64,000 nucleotides of DNA from Campylobacterales bacterium (GCA_016930915.1 JAFGFU010000037.1:1-64000); one strand, 5' to 3'. Shown: positions 51,495-62,597, counted from the first letter of the stretch. Numbers and translations: made by a program. Notes: a model not told the origin generated them from the letters alone.

Positions 51495-52751
51495 ATGGCA
51501 GAGATTAGAAAAGCAGATGGGCTTGTTGATTGGCTCGACCAGCGTTTAGCGGTTAAAGCGTTTATTCGGGTAATGATGACAGAGTATTGGATTCCAAAAA
51601 ATATCAATTTTCTTTGGGCAATGGGTGTTGTATTGGTTGTACTGTTTAAAGTCTTGATTGTTTCAGGTATTTTTCTCTTAATGTACTACAAACCTGACAT
51701 TAACCTTGCGTTTGATAGCGTGAACTACACAATTATGCAAGAAGTAGAGTACGGCTGGCTTTGGAGACACATGCACGGTGTTGCAGCCTCTGCTATTTTC
51801 CTTGTCATTTATATTCATATGTTTACAGGTATCTATTATGGCTCTTATAAAAAAGGCCGTGAGATGATTTGGCTTACAGGTATGGCACTTTTTGGTCTCT
51901 TCTCAGCAGAAGCTTTTAGTGGGTACATGCTTCCATGGGGACAAATGAGCTACTGGGCAGCACAGGTTATTACCAATCTTTTTGGTGGTATTCCCTTTAT
52001 TGGTGAAGCACTGGTTATTTGGATTCGAGGTGACTTCTTAGTTGCAGATGCCACTTTAACACGTTTCTTTATGCTACACGTGCTTTTATTGCCATTAGCA
52101 ATTATTTTAGTGATTGCGATTCACTTCTACTCTTTACGTTTTCCTCACGTTAACAATCAAGAATCAGAAGAGCTTGATTTTGATGTGGAAGCGAAAAAAT
52201 ACTTAGACGGTAAAAAAGCTGAATCTAAAGTGGTTCCTTTTTGGCCAGTATTCCTCTCCAAAGATTTTTTTGTTGTAGGTGTTGCACTAACTATTTTCTT
52301 CTATTTAGTCTGTTACCACTTTGATTTTGCTATGGATCCCATTAACTTTGAACCGGCCAATACGATGAAAACACCTGCACATATTTATCCTGAGTGGTAC
52401 TTCTTGTGGAGTTATGAAGTGTTACGTGGCTTCTTCTTTGATATTGGTGGTATTGCGGCAATGGATATTGGTTTAGCAGCATTTGGGTTTGCCAATGTTA
52501 TTTTTATGCTTCTTCCATTTCTTGATAGAAATACAGACCATGTTGCACCTGCACACAGACGTCCAATGTTTTTTGTTTGGTTCTGGTTGTTACTCATTGA
52601 TATGATTGTGCTTACCGTTTATGGAAAATTACCTCCAACAGGGGCTAATGCATGGGTAGGTTTCTTTGCAGCATTAAGCTTTATTTTGCTCTTTGTTGCC
52701 CTACCAATTATTACAAAAATGGAAGCAAAATGTCAGGGAGGTTGTAAATGA
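51495..52751 (+). CDS. petB: cytochrome b
   Basis: WRHMHGVAASAIFLVIYIHMFTGIYYGSYKKGREMIW; GYMLPWGQMSYWAA; IYPEWYFLWSYEVLRG. Confidence 0.96.
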   Translation: MAEIRKADGLVDWLDQRLAVKAFIRVMMTEYWIPKNINFLWAMGVVLVVLFKVLIVSGIFLLMYYKPDINLAFDSVNYTIMQEVEYGWLWRHMHGVAASAIFLVIYIHMFTGIYYGSYKKGREMIWLTGMALFGLFSAEAFSGYMLPWGQMSYWAAQVITNLFGGIPFIGEALVIWIRGDFLVADATLTRFFMLHVLLLPLAIILVIAIHFYSLRFPHVNNQESEELDFDVEAKKYLDGKKAESKVVPFWPVFLSKDFFVVGVALTIFFYLVCYHFDFAMDPINFEPANTMKTPAHIYPEWYFLWSYEVLRGFFFDIGGIAAMDIGLAAFGFANVIFMLLPFLDRNTDHVAPAHRRPMFFVWFWLLLIDMIVLTVYGKLPPTGANAWVGFFAALSFILLFVALPIITKMEAKCQGGCK

Positions 52752-53614
52752 GAGAATTAAAAATCTTAGCAGTTGTGATTTTCTTCACTGCTGTTGTTTA
52801 TTGGGGTGTTGAGCCATTTGCTCACTCACAAATGCATCCTCATGTTGCCCCTGCAGATTATACCTTTAAAGACTTAGGCGCTTCAGGCAAAACAGGAGAT
52901 GCAACCAAAGGTGCTGAAACTTTTGTAAATGCAGGCTGTACTGGATGCCACTCTCTTAATGTAGCTGATATGCCTGCTCCAATGGATGATGCCTCAGCGT
53001 CTGCTTCTTTTGGAGTCGTTCCACCTGATTTAAGTACAGCAGGTGCTATTTATGATAAAAATTATTTAGTAGAATTGATCAAAAATCCAACCAAAGCACT
53101 CAAAGTAGAGCATAAATTTAATGAAACACGTCCTCATCCAATGATTGCATTTTATGGTACTGGTGGTGATTTGGATCAAGAAGTAGCAGACATTGTGGCG
53201 TATCTTCAAAGCATTGCGCCTAAAAACATTGACGATAAGCAAGTCTATGTTGATGCGTGTCAGAGATGTCATGATATGAAATACGACAAACTCTTAAGCC
53301 CAAGTGACAAAACAGCACTGAGCACTTACATGGGAACATTGCCTCCTGATTTGTCTATTATGATTCGTGCCAAAAGTAAAGAGTATCTTCATACTTTTAT
53401 TAACGATCCACAAAAACAGCTTCCAGGTACGTCTATGCCTCGTGTAGGACTGACACAAAAGGCTGAAGCGCAAGTGATTAATTACATGGAAAAAGTGGGT
53501 GATCGTAAAAAAGCAGAACGTGAAGATTTAGGCTATAGCTTAATCGGTTTTATGGTTCTTTTTACACTCCTTGCGTATCTATGGAAAGTTAAAATCTGGA
53601 GAGAAGTTCACTAA
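52748..53614 (+). CDS. petC: cytochrome bc1 complex diheme cytochrome c subunit
   Basis: Two heme motifs CTGCH and CQRCH; C-terminal TM SLIGFMVLFTLLAYLWKVKIW. Confidence 0.92.
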   Translation: MRELKILAVVIFFTAVVYWGVEPFAHSQMHPHVAPADYTFKDLGASGKTGDATKGAETFVNAGCTGCHSLNVADMPAPMDDASASASFGVVPPDLSTAGAIYDKNYLVELIKNPTKALKVEHKFNETRPHPMIAFYGTGGDLDQEVADIVAYLQSIAPKNIDDKQVYVDACQRCHDMKYDKLLSPSDKTALSTYMGTLPPDLSIMIRAKSKEYLHTFINDPQKQLPGTSMPRVGLTQKAEAQVINYMEKVGDRKKAEREDLGYSLIGFMVLFTLLAYLWKVKIWREVH

Positions 53615-53631
53615 GAACTTCTTTACATGTA

Positions 53632-53668
53632 AAGCCATTTTACCTCTATTATGGAAGTAAAATGGCTT
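53632..53668. terminator. bidirectional terminator between convergent petC and accA
   Basis: AAGCCATTTTAC ... GTAAAATGGCTT perfect 12-bp stem. Confidence 0.8.
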
Positions 53669-53747
53669 CTTTTGCTTATAATTTTTACATGTAAGAATCA
53701 AAAAATAGAAGAGAAAAAAAGAGGAAAGAAACGCTAAAAATCTACTT

Positions 53748-54686
53748 CTAGCGCTCTTCGTAAGCTCCTATGGAGGTAATGCGAACATAGCGTTTATCCA
53801 TACGCTCTTCATCACTTAGCATATCAAGTTCTTCTAAAGATTTTAAAAAATAATCGCCTAAAGCTTTAGCTGCACTCTCTTTGTCACGGTGCGCACCCAC
53901 TAAAGGCTCATCAATAATCGCATCAATCAATTTGAGTTGATAAAGATCCTCTGAGGTGATTTTCATCGCTTTGGTTGCATTTTCCTGCTTACTTGGGTCA
54001 TTCCATAAAATAGCCGCACAACCCTCTGGAGAAATAACAGAAAAAACAGAGTAACGCATCATAGCAACACGATCACTCACACCAATTGCTAAAGCTCCAC
54101 CGCTTCCACCCTCACCAATAACAACAGCAACACTTTTGGTATTTAAACGGCTGAGTTCAAAAAGATTTTTAGCAATCGCTTCACTCTGTCCTCTCTCTTC
54201 AGCTGCAATACCAGGATATGCACCTGGAGTGTCAATTAAGAAGAGAATAGGAAGATTGAATTTTTCTGCCATTTTAGCAATGCGAAGCGCTTTACGATAT
54301 CCCTCAGGATGAGGCATACCAAAATTACGTTTAATTTTATTTTTTGTTCCTCGACCTTTTTGCTCACCGATAACAAGTACTTTACGTGCACCTAAGTAAC
54401 CAATGTAACAAACAATAGCAGCATCATCCGCAAAATTTCTATCGCCATGAATTTCATAGCTATCACGAAGTAATGCCCGAATATAATCCAATGCATAAGG
54501 ACGATCAGGATGTCGTGCCAATTGCAATTTTTGATACTCTGTTAAATTTTTATAGGTCTTAGAAATTTCTTTTTCAAGATTTTTTTCTAAAATTTCAACA
54601 GCATGGATATCACCTTTGATTTTGGCATTAGAGATGTCCTCATCAATCTGCTTGATACCATTTTCAAACTCCAAATAAGTCGCCAC
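53748..54686 (-). CDS. accA: acetyl-CoA carboxylase carboxyltransferase subunit alpha
   Basis: [60 protein letters not shown]. Confidence 0.96.
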   Translation of the reverse strand: MATYLEFENGIKQIDEDISNAKIKGDIHAVEILEKNLEKEISKTYKNLTEYQKLQLARHPDRPYALDYIRALLRDSYEIHGDRNFADDAAIVCYIGYLGARKVLVIGEQKGRGTKNKIKRNFGMPHPEGYRKALRIAKMAEKFNLPILFLIDTPGAYPGIAAEERGQSEAIAKNLFELSRLNTKSVAVVIGEGGSGGALAIGVSDRVAMMRYSVFSVISPEGCAAILWNDPSKQENATKAMKITSEDLYQLKLIDAIIDEPLVGAHRDKESAAKALGDYFLKSLEELDMLSDEERMDKRYVRITSIGAYEER

Positions 54687-54696
54687 TTAACGTTCC

Positions 54697-55905
54697 TTAT
54701 ATGCGTTTAAAAATAACAGAACCATTCGTTCCGCCAAAACCAAATGAATTACTCATGATATAATCCGCTTTATATTTTCGAGCCACATTAGGGATATAAT
54801 CCAAATCACAATCAGGGTCTGGATTTTCATAATTAATTGTGGGTGGTAAAATTTCATCACGTATTGCCATAAGGGAAATAACCGCTTCTATAGCACCTGC
54901 CGCACCTAAACAGTGACCAATTTGACCTTTAGTTGAGCTAACTTGAGGAACATTTGCTCCAAATAACTCTTTAATAGCTGCTGTCTCATTTTTATCGTTT
55001 GCGGGTGTACTCGTTCCGTGTGCATTAATATAATCAATTTTTGGACATCCTGCCATTTTGTAAGCTGCTCTCATTGCACGAAGTGGGCCATCTAAACTTG
55101 GAGAAGTAATATGACTTGCATCTCCACTCTCACCAAAACCAACAATTTCACCGTAAATATGAGCACCACGGGCTAGCGCATCTTCATACAATTCTAAAAC
55201 AAGCGCCCCTGCTCCTTCACCCATAATAAATCCATCACGTTCAGCATCAAATGGACGGGAAGCACGGTTGGGTTCATCATTACGTGTAGAAAGTGCTTTC
55301 ATCGCTGCAAAACCACCTACGCCTGCTGCACAAATAGCTGCTTCTGCACCCACAACCAACATCTTATCAGCACCGCCTGTGATAATCGTTTTTGTTGCAT
55401 CACTGATGGCGTGAGTTCCTGCTGCACATGCGGTCACAGAGGAAAGATTCGGACCTTTCAATCCATGCTCAATCGAAACCATACCACCTAACATATTAAT
55501 CAAAGCGGAAGGAATAAAAAAGGGAGAAATTTTACGAGGACCAGCACTATTGACAATGACAGAGTTTTTTTCAATAACAACCAAACCACCAATACCAGAA
55601 GCTGAACTGACACCAAAACTCTCAGCTTCAAAAGCTCCAAATTTAGCATCTGCCATTGCCTCTTTTGCGGCAGCCAATCCCAATTGAATGAAACGATCTG
55701 CTTTTTTGACTTCTTTGGGATTCATTATCGTATTGGGATCAAAATCTGTAATTTCACCAGCGATTTTGACAGTATGCTCGGTTGTGTCAAACGAACTAAT
55801 GCTTTTAATGCCACATTGACCTTCAACGATAGCTTTAAAAGAACTCTCTTTATCCAAACCTAATGAATTAATCATTCCTATGCCGGTAACAACAACTCTT
55901 CTCAA
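54697..55905 (-). CDS. fabF: beta-ketoacyl-ACP synthase II
   Basis: RRVVVTGIGMINSLG; SVTACAAGTHAI; NAHGTSTPANDKNE; KGQIGHCLGAAGAIEAV. Confidence 0.96.
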   Translation of the reverse strand: MRRVVVTGIGMINSLGLDKESSFKAIVEGQCGIKSISSFDTTEHTVKIAGEITDFDPNTIMNPKEVKKADRFIQLGLAAAKEAMADAKFGAFEAESFGVSSASGIGGLVVIEKNSVIVNSAGPRKISPFFIPSALINMLGGMVSIEHGLKGPNLSSVTACAAGTHAISDATKTIITGGADKMLVVGAEAAICAAGVGGFAAMKALSTRNDEPNRASRPFDAERDGFIMGEGAGALVLELYEDALARGAHIYGEIVGFGESGDASHITSPSLDGPLRAMRAAYKMAGCPKIDYINAHGTSTPANDKNETAAIKELFGANVPQVSSTKGQIGHCLGAAGAIEAVISLMAIRDEILPPTINYENPDPDCDLDYIPNVARKYKADYIMSNSFGFGGTNGSVIFKRI

Positions 55906-55945
55906 ATTTTTATCCTCTTTTGTAATCTTGTGTGGGAATGGGGAG

Positions 55946-55962
55946 AACCCGCAAAGCGGGTT
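55946..55962. terminator. hairpin between acpP and fabF (attenuator or processing hairpin)
   Basis: AACCCGC-AAA-GCGGGTT perfect 7-bp stem; no U-run on the minus strand. Confidence 0.5.
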
Positions 55963-55979
55963 GTATATTTACTATAAAA

Positions 55980-56210
55980 TTATTTGTGTGCTTCAATGTA
56001 AGACATAGCATCATTTACAGTGACGATTTTCTCAGCATCAGTGTCTGGAATTTCAATGTCAAATTTCTCTTCAAGCGCCATAACGAGTTCAACTACGTCA
56101 AGTGAGTCAGCACCCAAATCTTCTACGAATTTTGAATCTTCTTTTACCTCGTCAGGATTAACATTCAATTGTTCAACAACAACCGCTTTTACATCATCAA
56201 ATAGTGCCAT
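55980..56210 (-). CDS. acpP: acyl carrier protein
   Basis: [29 protein letters not shown] phosphopantetheine site. Confidence 0.97.
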   Translation of the reverse strand: MALFDDVKAVVVEQLNVNPDEVKEDSKFVEDLGADSLDVVELVMALEEKFDIEIPDTDAEKIVTVNDAMSYIEAHK

Positions 56211-56287
56211 TTAATAGCTCCTTTAAAAAATTTTCACCATTTTATCAAAAAAACCTTTAATTTGAATTTTGTACGCCAAAACTCCCT

Positions 56288-57031
56288 TTACATGTACATT
56301 CCGCCATTCACTTTTAAAACCTCTCCTGTGATATACGTTGAGCTATCACTGAGTAAAAAAGCAACCGCTTCTGCAATATCTTTAGGACTTCCAAAACGCT
56401 TCAGTGGGATTTTTGAAGTGTAGCTCTCTTTAATTTCCTCACTTAATTTGTCCGTCATCTCTGTTGCTATAAATCCAGGGGTTACGGTATTGAAACGCAC
56501 ATCTCTTGCACTTCCCTCAAGCGCAAAACTTTTACTCATCGCAATCAAACCACCTTTACTTGCGCTGTAATTGACTTGACCCGCATTGCCTGTCTCTCCC
56601 ACAATGGAAGCAATATTAACAACAGCACCAAAGCGTTTCTTACTCATCACTTTGAGTGCTTCACGGCATCCAATAAATGCAGACGTTAGGTTAATGTCAA
56701 TAACAGAAGTAAAATCCTCTTTTTTCATACGAATCGCTAGTTTATCATTGGTAATGCCTGCATTATTGACCAAATAAGAGAGTTCGCCATCACTATCCAC
56801 AATCGTTTTAATGCCCTCAACAAACGCTTCTTCATCGGCAACATCAAATCCAATCACTGCTGCTACACCGCCATTAGCCTCAATCTCCGCTTTAATGGCA
56901 TCGGCTGCTTCAGGACGAGAACGGTAATTCACCCACACTTTAAGACCATAACCTGCTAATGTTAGCGCTATCTCTTTACCAATACCGCTCGCCGCACCTG
57001 TGACTAAAACATTTTTTCCACTAAATTTCAT
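56288..57031 (-). CDS. fabG: 3-oxoacyl-ACP reductase
   Basis: NVLVTGAASGIGKEIALTLA; NNAGITNDKLAIRM; YSASKGGLIAMSKSFALEGSARDVRFNTVTPGFIATEMTD. Confidence 0.95.
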   Translation of the reverse strand: MKFSGKNVLVTGAASGIGKEIALTLAGYGLKVWVNYRSRPEAADAIKAEIEANGGVAAVIGFDVADEEAFVEGIKTIVDSDGELSYLVNNAGITNDKLAIRMKKEDFTSVIDINLTSAFIGCREALKVMSKKRFGAVVNIASIVGETGNAGQVNYSASKGGLIAMSKSFALEGSARDVRFNTVTPGFIATEMTDKLSEEIKESYTSKIPLKRFGSPKDIAEAVAFLLSDSSTYITGEVLKVNGGMYM

Positions 57032-57067
57032 TGTTTTCCTTTTTACATGTAATGTATTTTTTCACGC

Positions 57068-57133
57068 CAAAAAAGCAAAGCTCTTTTGACTACGCTGCGC
57101 TATGCACTAAAGCTTGGCTCTTACGAGCCAGAG
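57068..57133 (+). repeat. structured intergenic element, copy B (overlaps gpmI 3' end)
   Basis: CAAAAAAGC-AAA-GCTCTTTTG stem (one A-C mismatch), CTACGCTGCGCTATGCACTAAAGCT, TGGCTC-TTAC-GAGCCA stem; similar to 35109-35175. Confidence 0.7.
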
Positions 57134-58620
57134 AATTCGACTAAGGGTTGATCCATCTCTTTAGGAATGGGCAGCCCCATCAATTTAAGCACCGTGGGAG
57201 CAATATGATTAAGCCCACCTTTCTCCACTTTTGTCACACGCTTATCCCAAACAAAACCATACACATCAAATGTGGTATGGTTGGTCAATGTTTTCTCTTC
57301 ACAATCAAACATCTGCTCACAATTTCCATGGTCACTCGTAAGCACAATAGAATAATTCGCCACTTTGGCTTTTTCAAACAGCCGCCCAAGCTCTGCATCC
57401 ACGGCTTCCACCGCTTTAATGCCTGCTTCCAAACTTCCCGTATGCCCAACCATATCGCCATTGGCAAAATTCACGACAATAAAATCATACGCCTCATCCA
57501 TCGCTTTTAAAACCGCATCGCCCACGGCATGGGCACTCATTTCGGGTTGTAAATCATAGGTTTTTACTTTAGGACTGGGTACTAAAAGCCTTGTTTCACC
57601 TACTTTTGGCTCTTCCACACCGCCATTGAAAAAGAAAGTCACGTGTGCGTATTTTTCTGTTTCTGCGGTATGAAACTGAGAAAACCCAGCATCGGCAATC
57701 ACATCGCTTAGCGTATGTTGAGGCGTATCGGCTTCAAACATTATAGGAAAAGGATAGCTACTATCGTACTCTGTCATCGTAATGCACGTAATGCCATTGA
57801 GGGTACGAGCAAATTCGCCAAACTCCTCAAAGCCAATCGCACGAGAGAGTTCCCGCATTCTATCGTTTCTAAAATTGGCAAAAATGACTCCATCATCGCT
57901 TTGCATTCCACTATACGCTTCAAATGCTACAGGCTCAATAAACTCATCGGTGACACCTTTATCATACATGCTTTGCATATACGCTTTTACATGTAACGCT
58001 GTTTTAGGCTCTGCATCGACCATCGCACGGTACCCTTGCTCAACCCTTTCCCAGCGATTATCCCTGTCCATACTAAAAAAACGTCCTGAAAGTGAGGCAA
58101 TCTGAATATTTTCATTGCATACTGTTTGAAGCTCTTCTAAAAATTTCATTCCAGAAATCGGAGAGACATCTCGTCCATCGGTGATAATATGGAAAAAAAC
58201 TTTTTTTCCACTCAGCTCGCTAATGCGTGCTAATGCAATCATATGATCAATATGCGAATGCACACCTCCATCACTGACAAGCCCAACAATATGAATAGAA
58301 CCTTTTACATGTAAAAGCTCTTGAAGCGCTTTATTTTTTGCTAAAGAGCCGTCTTGTGCCGCCAGTGAAATTTTGACCAAATTTTGGTACAAAATACGTC
58401 CACTGCCTATACACATATGTCCTACTTCACTGTTGCCCATCTGTCCATCGGGTAAGCCTACACTCAGCCCTGAGGTTTGAATTAAAGCGTAAGGAACACT
58501 TTGAAACAATCTCTCATACGTTGGTTTCTTTGCCTGTGCAAACGCATTTGCCACCTCACTGGCATTGTGACCAATACCATCGGTAATAATCAGTAAGGTT
58601 TTTTGAATCTCTGGTTTCAA
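57121..58620 (-). CDS. gpmI: 2,3-bisphosphoglycerate-independent phosphoglycerate mutase
   Basis: LLIITDGIGHN; LPDGQMGNSEVGHMCIGSGRI; VLTSDHGNCEQM. Confidence 0.95.
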   Translation of the reverse strand: MKPEIQKTLLIITDGIGHNASEVANAFAQAKKPTYERLFQSVPYALIQTSGLSVGLPDGQMGNSEVGHMCIGSGRILYQNLVKISLAAQDGSLAKNKALQELLHVKGSIHIVGLVSDGGVHSHIDHMIALARISELSGKKVFFHIITDGRDVSPISGMKFLEELQTVCNENIQIASLSGRFFSMDRDNRWERVEQGYRAMVDAEPKTALHVKAYMQSMYDKGVTDEFIEPVAFEAYSGMQSDDGVIFANFRNDRMRELSRAIGFEEFGEFARTLNGITCITMTEYDSSYPFPIMFEADTPQHTLSDVIADAGFSQFHTAETEKYAHVTFFFNGGVEEPKVGETRLLVPSPKVKTYDLQPEMSAHAVGDAVLKAMDEAYDFIVVNFANGDMVGHTGSLEAGIKAVEAVDAELGRLFEKAKVANYSIVLTSDHGNCEQMFDCEEKTLTNHTTFDVYGFVWDKRVTKVEKGGLNHIAPTVLKLMGLPIPKEMDQPLVEFSGS

Positions 58621-58699
58621 ATCGTACCCTTTGTTATCAGCTTATAAGCAATATATTACTAAAATGTTGCTTTTATAAAAATATATGGAAGTCCCCTTT

Positions 58700-59764
58700 A
58701 TGCTGTACGCTCTTTACAAACTCACCTCAATCAATCTCTTTCAGTACATTACGGTTCGTGCAGGAATTGCTTTTTTCTTAGCCTTTATTTTCACCGTTTA
58801 TCTTATGCCAAAGTTTATCAAATGGGCAAAAGCACGCAATGCCAACCAACCTATTTATGCCCTTGCCCCACAAACACATCAACAAAAAGGAAAAACGCCT
58901 ACCATGGGAGGTATTGTCTTTTTGTGTGCAGCGACCCTTGCTGTGCTTTTGTGCGCTCGAATGAATAACATATTTGTCATCTCTTCACTCACGTGTATCT
59001 TACTCTTTGGGCTGATTGGTATGAAAGATGACCTCTCTAAAATTTTAGGTAAAAGCAACACCGCAGGGCTAACCCCAAGGGCAAAACTGATGTTCCAAAT
59101 TCTTGCCTCATCTGTTGTCGCATGGATTTTATACCAAAATGTTGATTTAGACACCACGTTTTTTATCCCTTTTTACAAATACCCTCTTTTTGATATGCAT
59201 CTTTTAGCGCTAGGTTTTTGGGTATTGGTGATGATTTCTTCAAGTAATGCTGTCAATCTTACCGATGGGTTAGATGGGCTAGCAACCGTACCTTCCATTT
59301 TATCTATTCTCTCTTTGGCTGTGTTTGTTTATGTGGGCGGTAACGCTTTTTTAAGCAGCTATTTACTCCTTCCAAAAGTAGGAGGCAGTGGCGAAGTGGT
59401 CATTGTTGCAACCGCAGTTATGGGCTCATTGGTGGGCTTTTTATGGTTTAACTGCTACCCAGCAGAAGTGTTTATGGGCGATAGTGGAAGCCTCAGCGTG
59501 GGTGCGTTTATTGGGTATATGGCGATTATTTCGAAAAATGAAATTTTACTGATTTTGATTGGGTTTGTATTTGTTTTAGAAACCGTTTCGGTTATTTTAC
59601 AGGTGGGAAGTTACAAGACACGTAAAAAACGTATCTTCCTGATGGCGCCAATTCATCACCATTTTGAGGTGAAAGGTTGGCCAGAAAACAAGATTATCGT
59701 GAGATTTTGGATTATTGCTCTCATGTCAAATCTTTTAGCACTTACGGCATTGAAAATACGATGA
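58700..59764 (+). CDS. mraY: phospho-N-acetylmuramoyl-pentapeptide-transferase
   Basis: [63 protein letters not shown]. Confidence 0.96.
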   Translation: MLYALYKLTSINLFQYITVRAGIAFFLAFIFTVYLMPKFIKWAKARNANQPIYALAPQTHQQKGKTPTMGGIVFLCAATLAVLLCARMNNIFVISSLTCILLFGLIGMKDDLSKILGKSNTAGLTPRAKLMFQILASSVVAWILYQNVDLDTTFFIPFYKYPLFDMHLLALGFWVLVMISSSNAVNLTDGLDGLATVPSILSILSLAVFVYVGGNAFLSSYLLLPKVGGSGEVVIVATAVMGSLVGFLWFNCYPAEVFMGDSGSLSVGAFIGYMAIISKNEILLILIGFVFVLETVSVILQVGSYKTRKKRIFLMAPIHHHFEVKGWPENKIIVRFWIIALMSNLLALTALKIR

Positions 59765-60954
59765 TAACACTTTTTGGACACGGAAAAACAACCAAAGCAA
59801 TTGCAAAACGCTATGCAGGAAACTGCCAAATTTTTGATGATGCCTTTACATGTAAAGGTGAAGATGAACACGGAAACCTCTTGCTTCCACCCTCTTTTTT
59901 TGAGCCTGAAAAAAGCAGTGTAGAGATTCCAAGTCCAGGATTCCCCGCAGAACACCCTCTCATTCAAAAAGCCCTTCATGTCACCAGTGAATATGACTTT
60001 TTTAAAGAGGCGATGCCTTTTAGCATTTGGATTAGCGGAACCAATGGGAAAACCACCACCACACAAATGTGCCAATTTCTCTTAGAAAAACAAGGCGCAG
60101 TTGCGGGTGGAAATATTGGTACACCCTTAGCAGAATTAGATGAAAAAGCCCCGATTTGGGTTTTAGAGACCAGCTCGTTTACCTTTCACTACACCAAAGT
60201 CACCGCACCTGATATTTATCTGCTTTTACCCATTAAGCCTGACCATCTTACATGGCATGGAAGCATGGAAGCCTACACCGATGCCAAACTTTCTCCTTTG
60301 GCTCGTATGCGTGAGGGAAGTGTGGCAATTTTGCCAAAAGCATACGCCAACGTGAAAACCCTAGCGCATGTTATTACCTATGAAAATGAACATGATTTGT
60401 GTGAAACGATGGGGATTGATATTTCAAAAGTCAATTTCAAAACACCGTTCTTACTTGATGCGGTACTTGCTATGAGTGCTCAAAAAATTCTTTTAGATAC
60501 GATTGATTATGAACGGATTAATACCTTTAAAATCGACCACTATAAAATTGAAGAGTTCCACGATAAACAAGGACGTCTATGGGTCGATGACTCAAAGGGA
60601 ACCAATGTGGATGCAACCATCGAAGCGCTCAAACGCTATCAAAATGAAGAAATTTTACTGGTTTTAGGCGGGGATGATAAAGGGGTCGATTTACAAGAGC
60701 TTTTTGACTTCATGAAACCTTTACATGTAAAGATATTTGCCATTGGCACGAACACCGAGCGCCTTGCCACGTTTGCCCAGAAAGAAGGACTTTGGCTTTC
60801 AAAATGCTTTGTACTTGAAGAGGCAATGAAGCAGATTCACGCACTCCACACAAGCAAAAGTGTTGCCTTGCTCTCTCCAGCAGCAGCGAGCCTAGATCAG
60901 TTCAAATCCTACGCTCACCGAGGCGATTTATTTAAGGCTTTGGCTCTCTCTTGA
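59761..60954 (+). CDS. murD: UDP-N-acetylmuramoylalanine--D-glutamate ligase
   Basis: [63 protein letters not shown] at 59761 overlaps mraY. Confidence 0.95.
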   Translation: MITLFGHGKTTKAIAKRYAGNCQIFDDAFTCKGEDEHGNLLLPPSFFEPEKSSVEIPSPGFPAEHPLIQKALHVTSEYDFFKEAMPFSIWISGTNGKTTTTQMCQFLLEKQGAVAGGNIGTPLAELDEKAPIWVLETSSFTFHYTKVTAPDIYLLLPIKPDHLTWHGSMEAYTDAKLSPLARMREGSVAILPKAYANVKTLAHVITYENEHDLCETMGIDISKVNFKTPFLLDAVLAMSAQKILLDTIDYERINTFKIDHYKIEEFHDKQGRLWVDDSKGTNVDATIEALKRYQNEEILLVLGGDDKGVDLQELFDFMKPLHVKIFAIGTNTERLATFAQKEGLWLSKCFVLEEAMKQIHALHTSKSVALLSPAAASLDQFKSYAHRGDLFKALALS

Positions 60955-60982
60955 GCCTAAGCTACTCTTAAAGTTTTTAAGC

Positions 60983-60988
60983 TATAAT
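60983..60988 (+). promoter_or_regulatory. putative -10 box of tRNA-Phe gene
   Basis: GCTATAATTT, about 20 bp upstream of the tRNA 5' end. Confidence 0.45.
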
Positions 60989-61007
60989 TTCAACTCTTCA
61001 AAAGTGT

Positions 61008-61083
61008 GGCTGGATAGCTCAGTCGGTAGAGCAGGAGACTGAAAATCTCCGTGTCGGCGGTTCGATTCCGTCTCCAGCCACCA
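61008..61083 (+). tRNA. tRNA-Phe (anticodon GAA), CCA encoded
   Basis: GGCTGGATAGCTCAGTCGGTAGAGCAGGAGACTGAAAATCTCCGTGTCGGCGGTTCGATTCCGTCTCCAGCCACCA folds as a cloverleaf. Confidence 0.96.
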
Positions 61084-61197
61084 CCTCTTTTAAAATTCCC
61101 TATTTTAGGTACTTTCAGCGTTTAAGTTTTCTTTAGGTGTCTTTTTTAGTCAAAAATCATCAATAAATAGTTTTTATTCATTATTAGTTTAACTACG

Positions 61198-62556
61198 CTA
61201 ATAACTCCCTTTGCGTCCAAGGACAACAAGAACCGTTTTAATCAATATCTGTACATCAAGCTCTATAGACCAATTTCTCACATACCAAACATCCAGTTGA
61301 ACACGTTCATCGTATTCGATGTCATTGCGACCACTCACTTGCCACAGTCCTGTAATACCAGGGGTAACAGCTGTAAAATACTCAAAGTATTCGCCATACT
61401 TTTCTATTTCTTTTTCCACAATGGGTCTAGGGCCAACTAATGACATTTCTCCTTTTAAAACATTGACCAACTGAGGCAACTCATCTAAAGAAGTTCTACG
61501 TAAAAAGTGACCTATTTTTGTAATGCGTGGGTCATTTTTGAGTTTAAAGTCTCTTTCCCATTCTTCTTTGCTCTCTTCACAGGTTTCCAAAAGCTCTTCA
61601 AGACGCTCATCTGCATCGATAAACATCGTTCTAAATTTATAAACTTTAAATTTTTTTCCACCAAATCCTATGCGATCATGTGAAAATATAGGATGTCCTT
61701 TTGTTGAAACATACACGATACTGTAAAGCCATATTAAAAAAGGAGAAGCCATAAACAATGCCACTAAAGAAACCACGATATCAAATCCTCGCTTGAGATA
61801 TTGGTCTACAGGACTTAAAAGATTATTTTTAATATAAAATGCCATGCCCTTATGATGAATCGAACTAATTAGTTCCCCAGTGATTACAGGAATTTTTGAC
61901 ATTTTTGGTAGCACAATCACTTTACGAACACGACGCTGAATATGATTAACTAAACTATTCAAGTTAAGAAGTGTATTACTCTCTAAATCGATGACTGCCG
62001 AATCATATTGCCTATCCTCAATCGCTCTATCGATTGCACTATTCACCTTCTCAATAGAAAGAAGAGAAACGTTAATGATTTCTTTCACATCATAACCAAA
62101 AGGATTTCCTTGAGCAAACCACGAGTGAATGTTTGCTAAGCCTTTATCATCACAAATAACAAATACTGGTTGCCTAAAAAACTTAAATTTAAAAAAGATT
62201 TTCTTGAGATAATGAGACCATAGCGCATTAAAATTATTCAGCATATAAAATATACATACAATTGCTCTTGAAGTTGTATCATTCAGTTTGGCAATTGCAA
62301 TAATAATTAATATAAGAGCAAAGGCAAAGAAATTTGCTTTTAACGATAGGGTAATTGCATTTACTGTAACCATACGATTTGTCATCAAACGCAAAGAAAA
62401 ATAACCTAACATATAAACAGAAATCATCCAGCTATAATGTAAAAAAGTATTGACCCCTTCTAGGTTAAACAAAAAATCAGCAAACCAAATTGCTAAAAAA
62501 AGATTTATTACTAAAAAAATAAAACTTATAAAGAATTTTAATAAAAAATATCGCAT
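61198..62556 (-). CDS. undecaprenyl-phosphate sugar phosphotransferase (WbaP-type polyprenyl glycosylphosphotransferase)
   Basis: RGFDIVVSLVALFMASPFLIWLYSIVY; FKVYKFRTMFIDADERLEEL; GHFLRRTSLDELPQLVNVLKGEMSLVGPRPIV. Confidence 0.93.
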   Translation of the reverse strand: MRYFLLKFFISFIFLVINLFLAIWFADFLFNLEGVNTFLHYSWMISVYMLGYFSLRLMTNRMVTVNAITLSLKANFFAFALILIIIAIAKLNDTTSRAIVCIFYMLNNFNALWSHYLKKIFFKFKFFRQPVFVICDDKGLANIHSWFAQGNPFGYDVKEIINVSLLSIEKVNSAIDRAIEDRQYDSAVIDLESNTLLNLNSLVNHIQRRVRKVIVLPKMSKIPVITGELISSIHHKGMAFYIKNNLLSPVDQYLKRGFDIVVSLVALFMASPFLIWLYSIVYVSTKGHPIFSHDRIGFGGKKFKVYKFRTMFIDADERLEELLETCEESKEEWERDFKLKNDPRITKIGHFLRRTSLDELPQLVNVLKGEMSLVGPRPIVEKEIEKYGEYFEYFTAVTPGITGLWQVSGRNDIEYDERVQLDVWYVRNWSIELDVQILIKTVLVVLGRKGSY

Positions 62557-62597
62557 ATTTTCTCCAAATATTAGACCAACATATGGGAACCTAAAAG

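Noticed and set aside
178-60075. Many 60-130 aa ORFs in the track antisense to or overlapping well-supported genes (e.g. 178..447, 3274..3468, 43306..43650, 57148..57510, 59656..60075)
   Set aside because: They lie opposite or out of frame with strongly conserved genes, lack recognisable domains, and have shadow-ORF composition.
61084-61197. Possible integration site or small RNA after tRNA-Phe
   Set aside because: No direct repeat of the tRNA 3' end and no integrase seen nearby within the window; only a short AT-rich gap.
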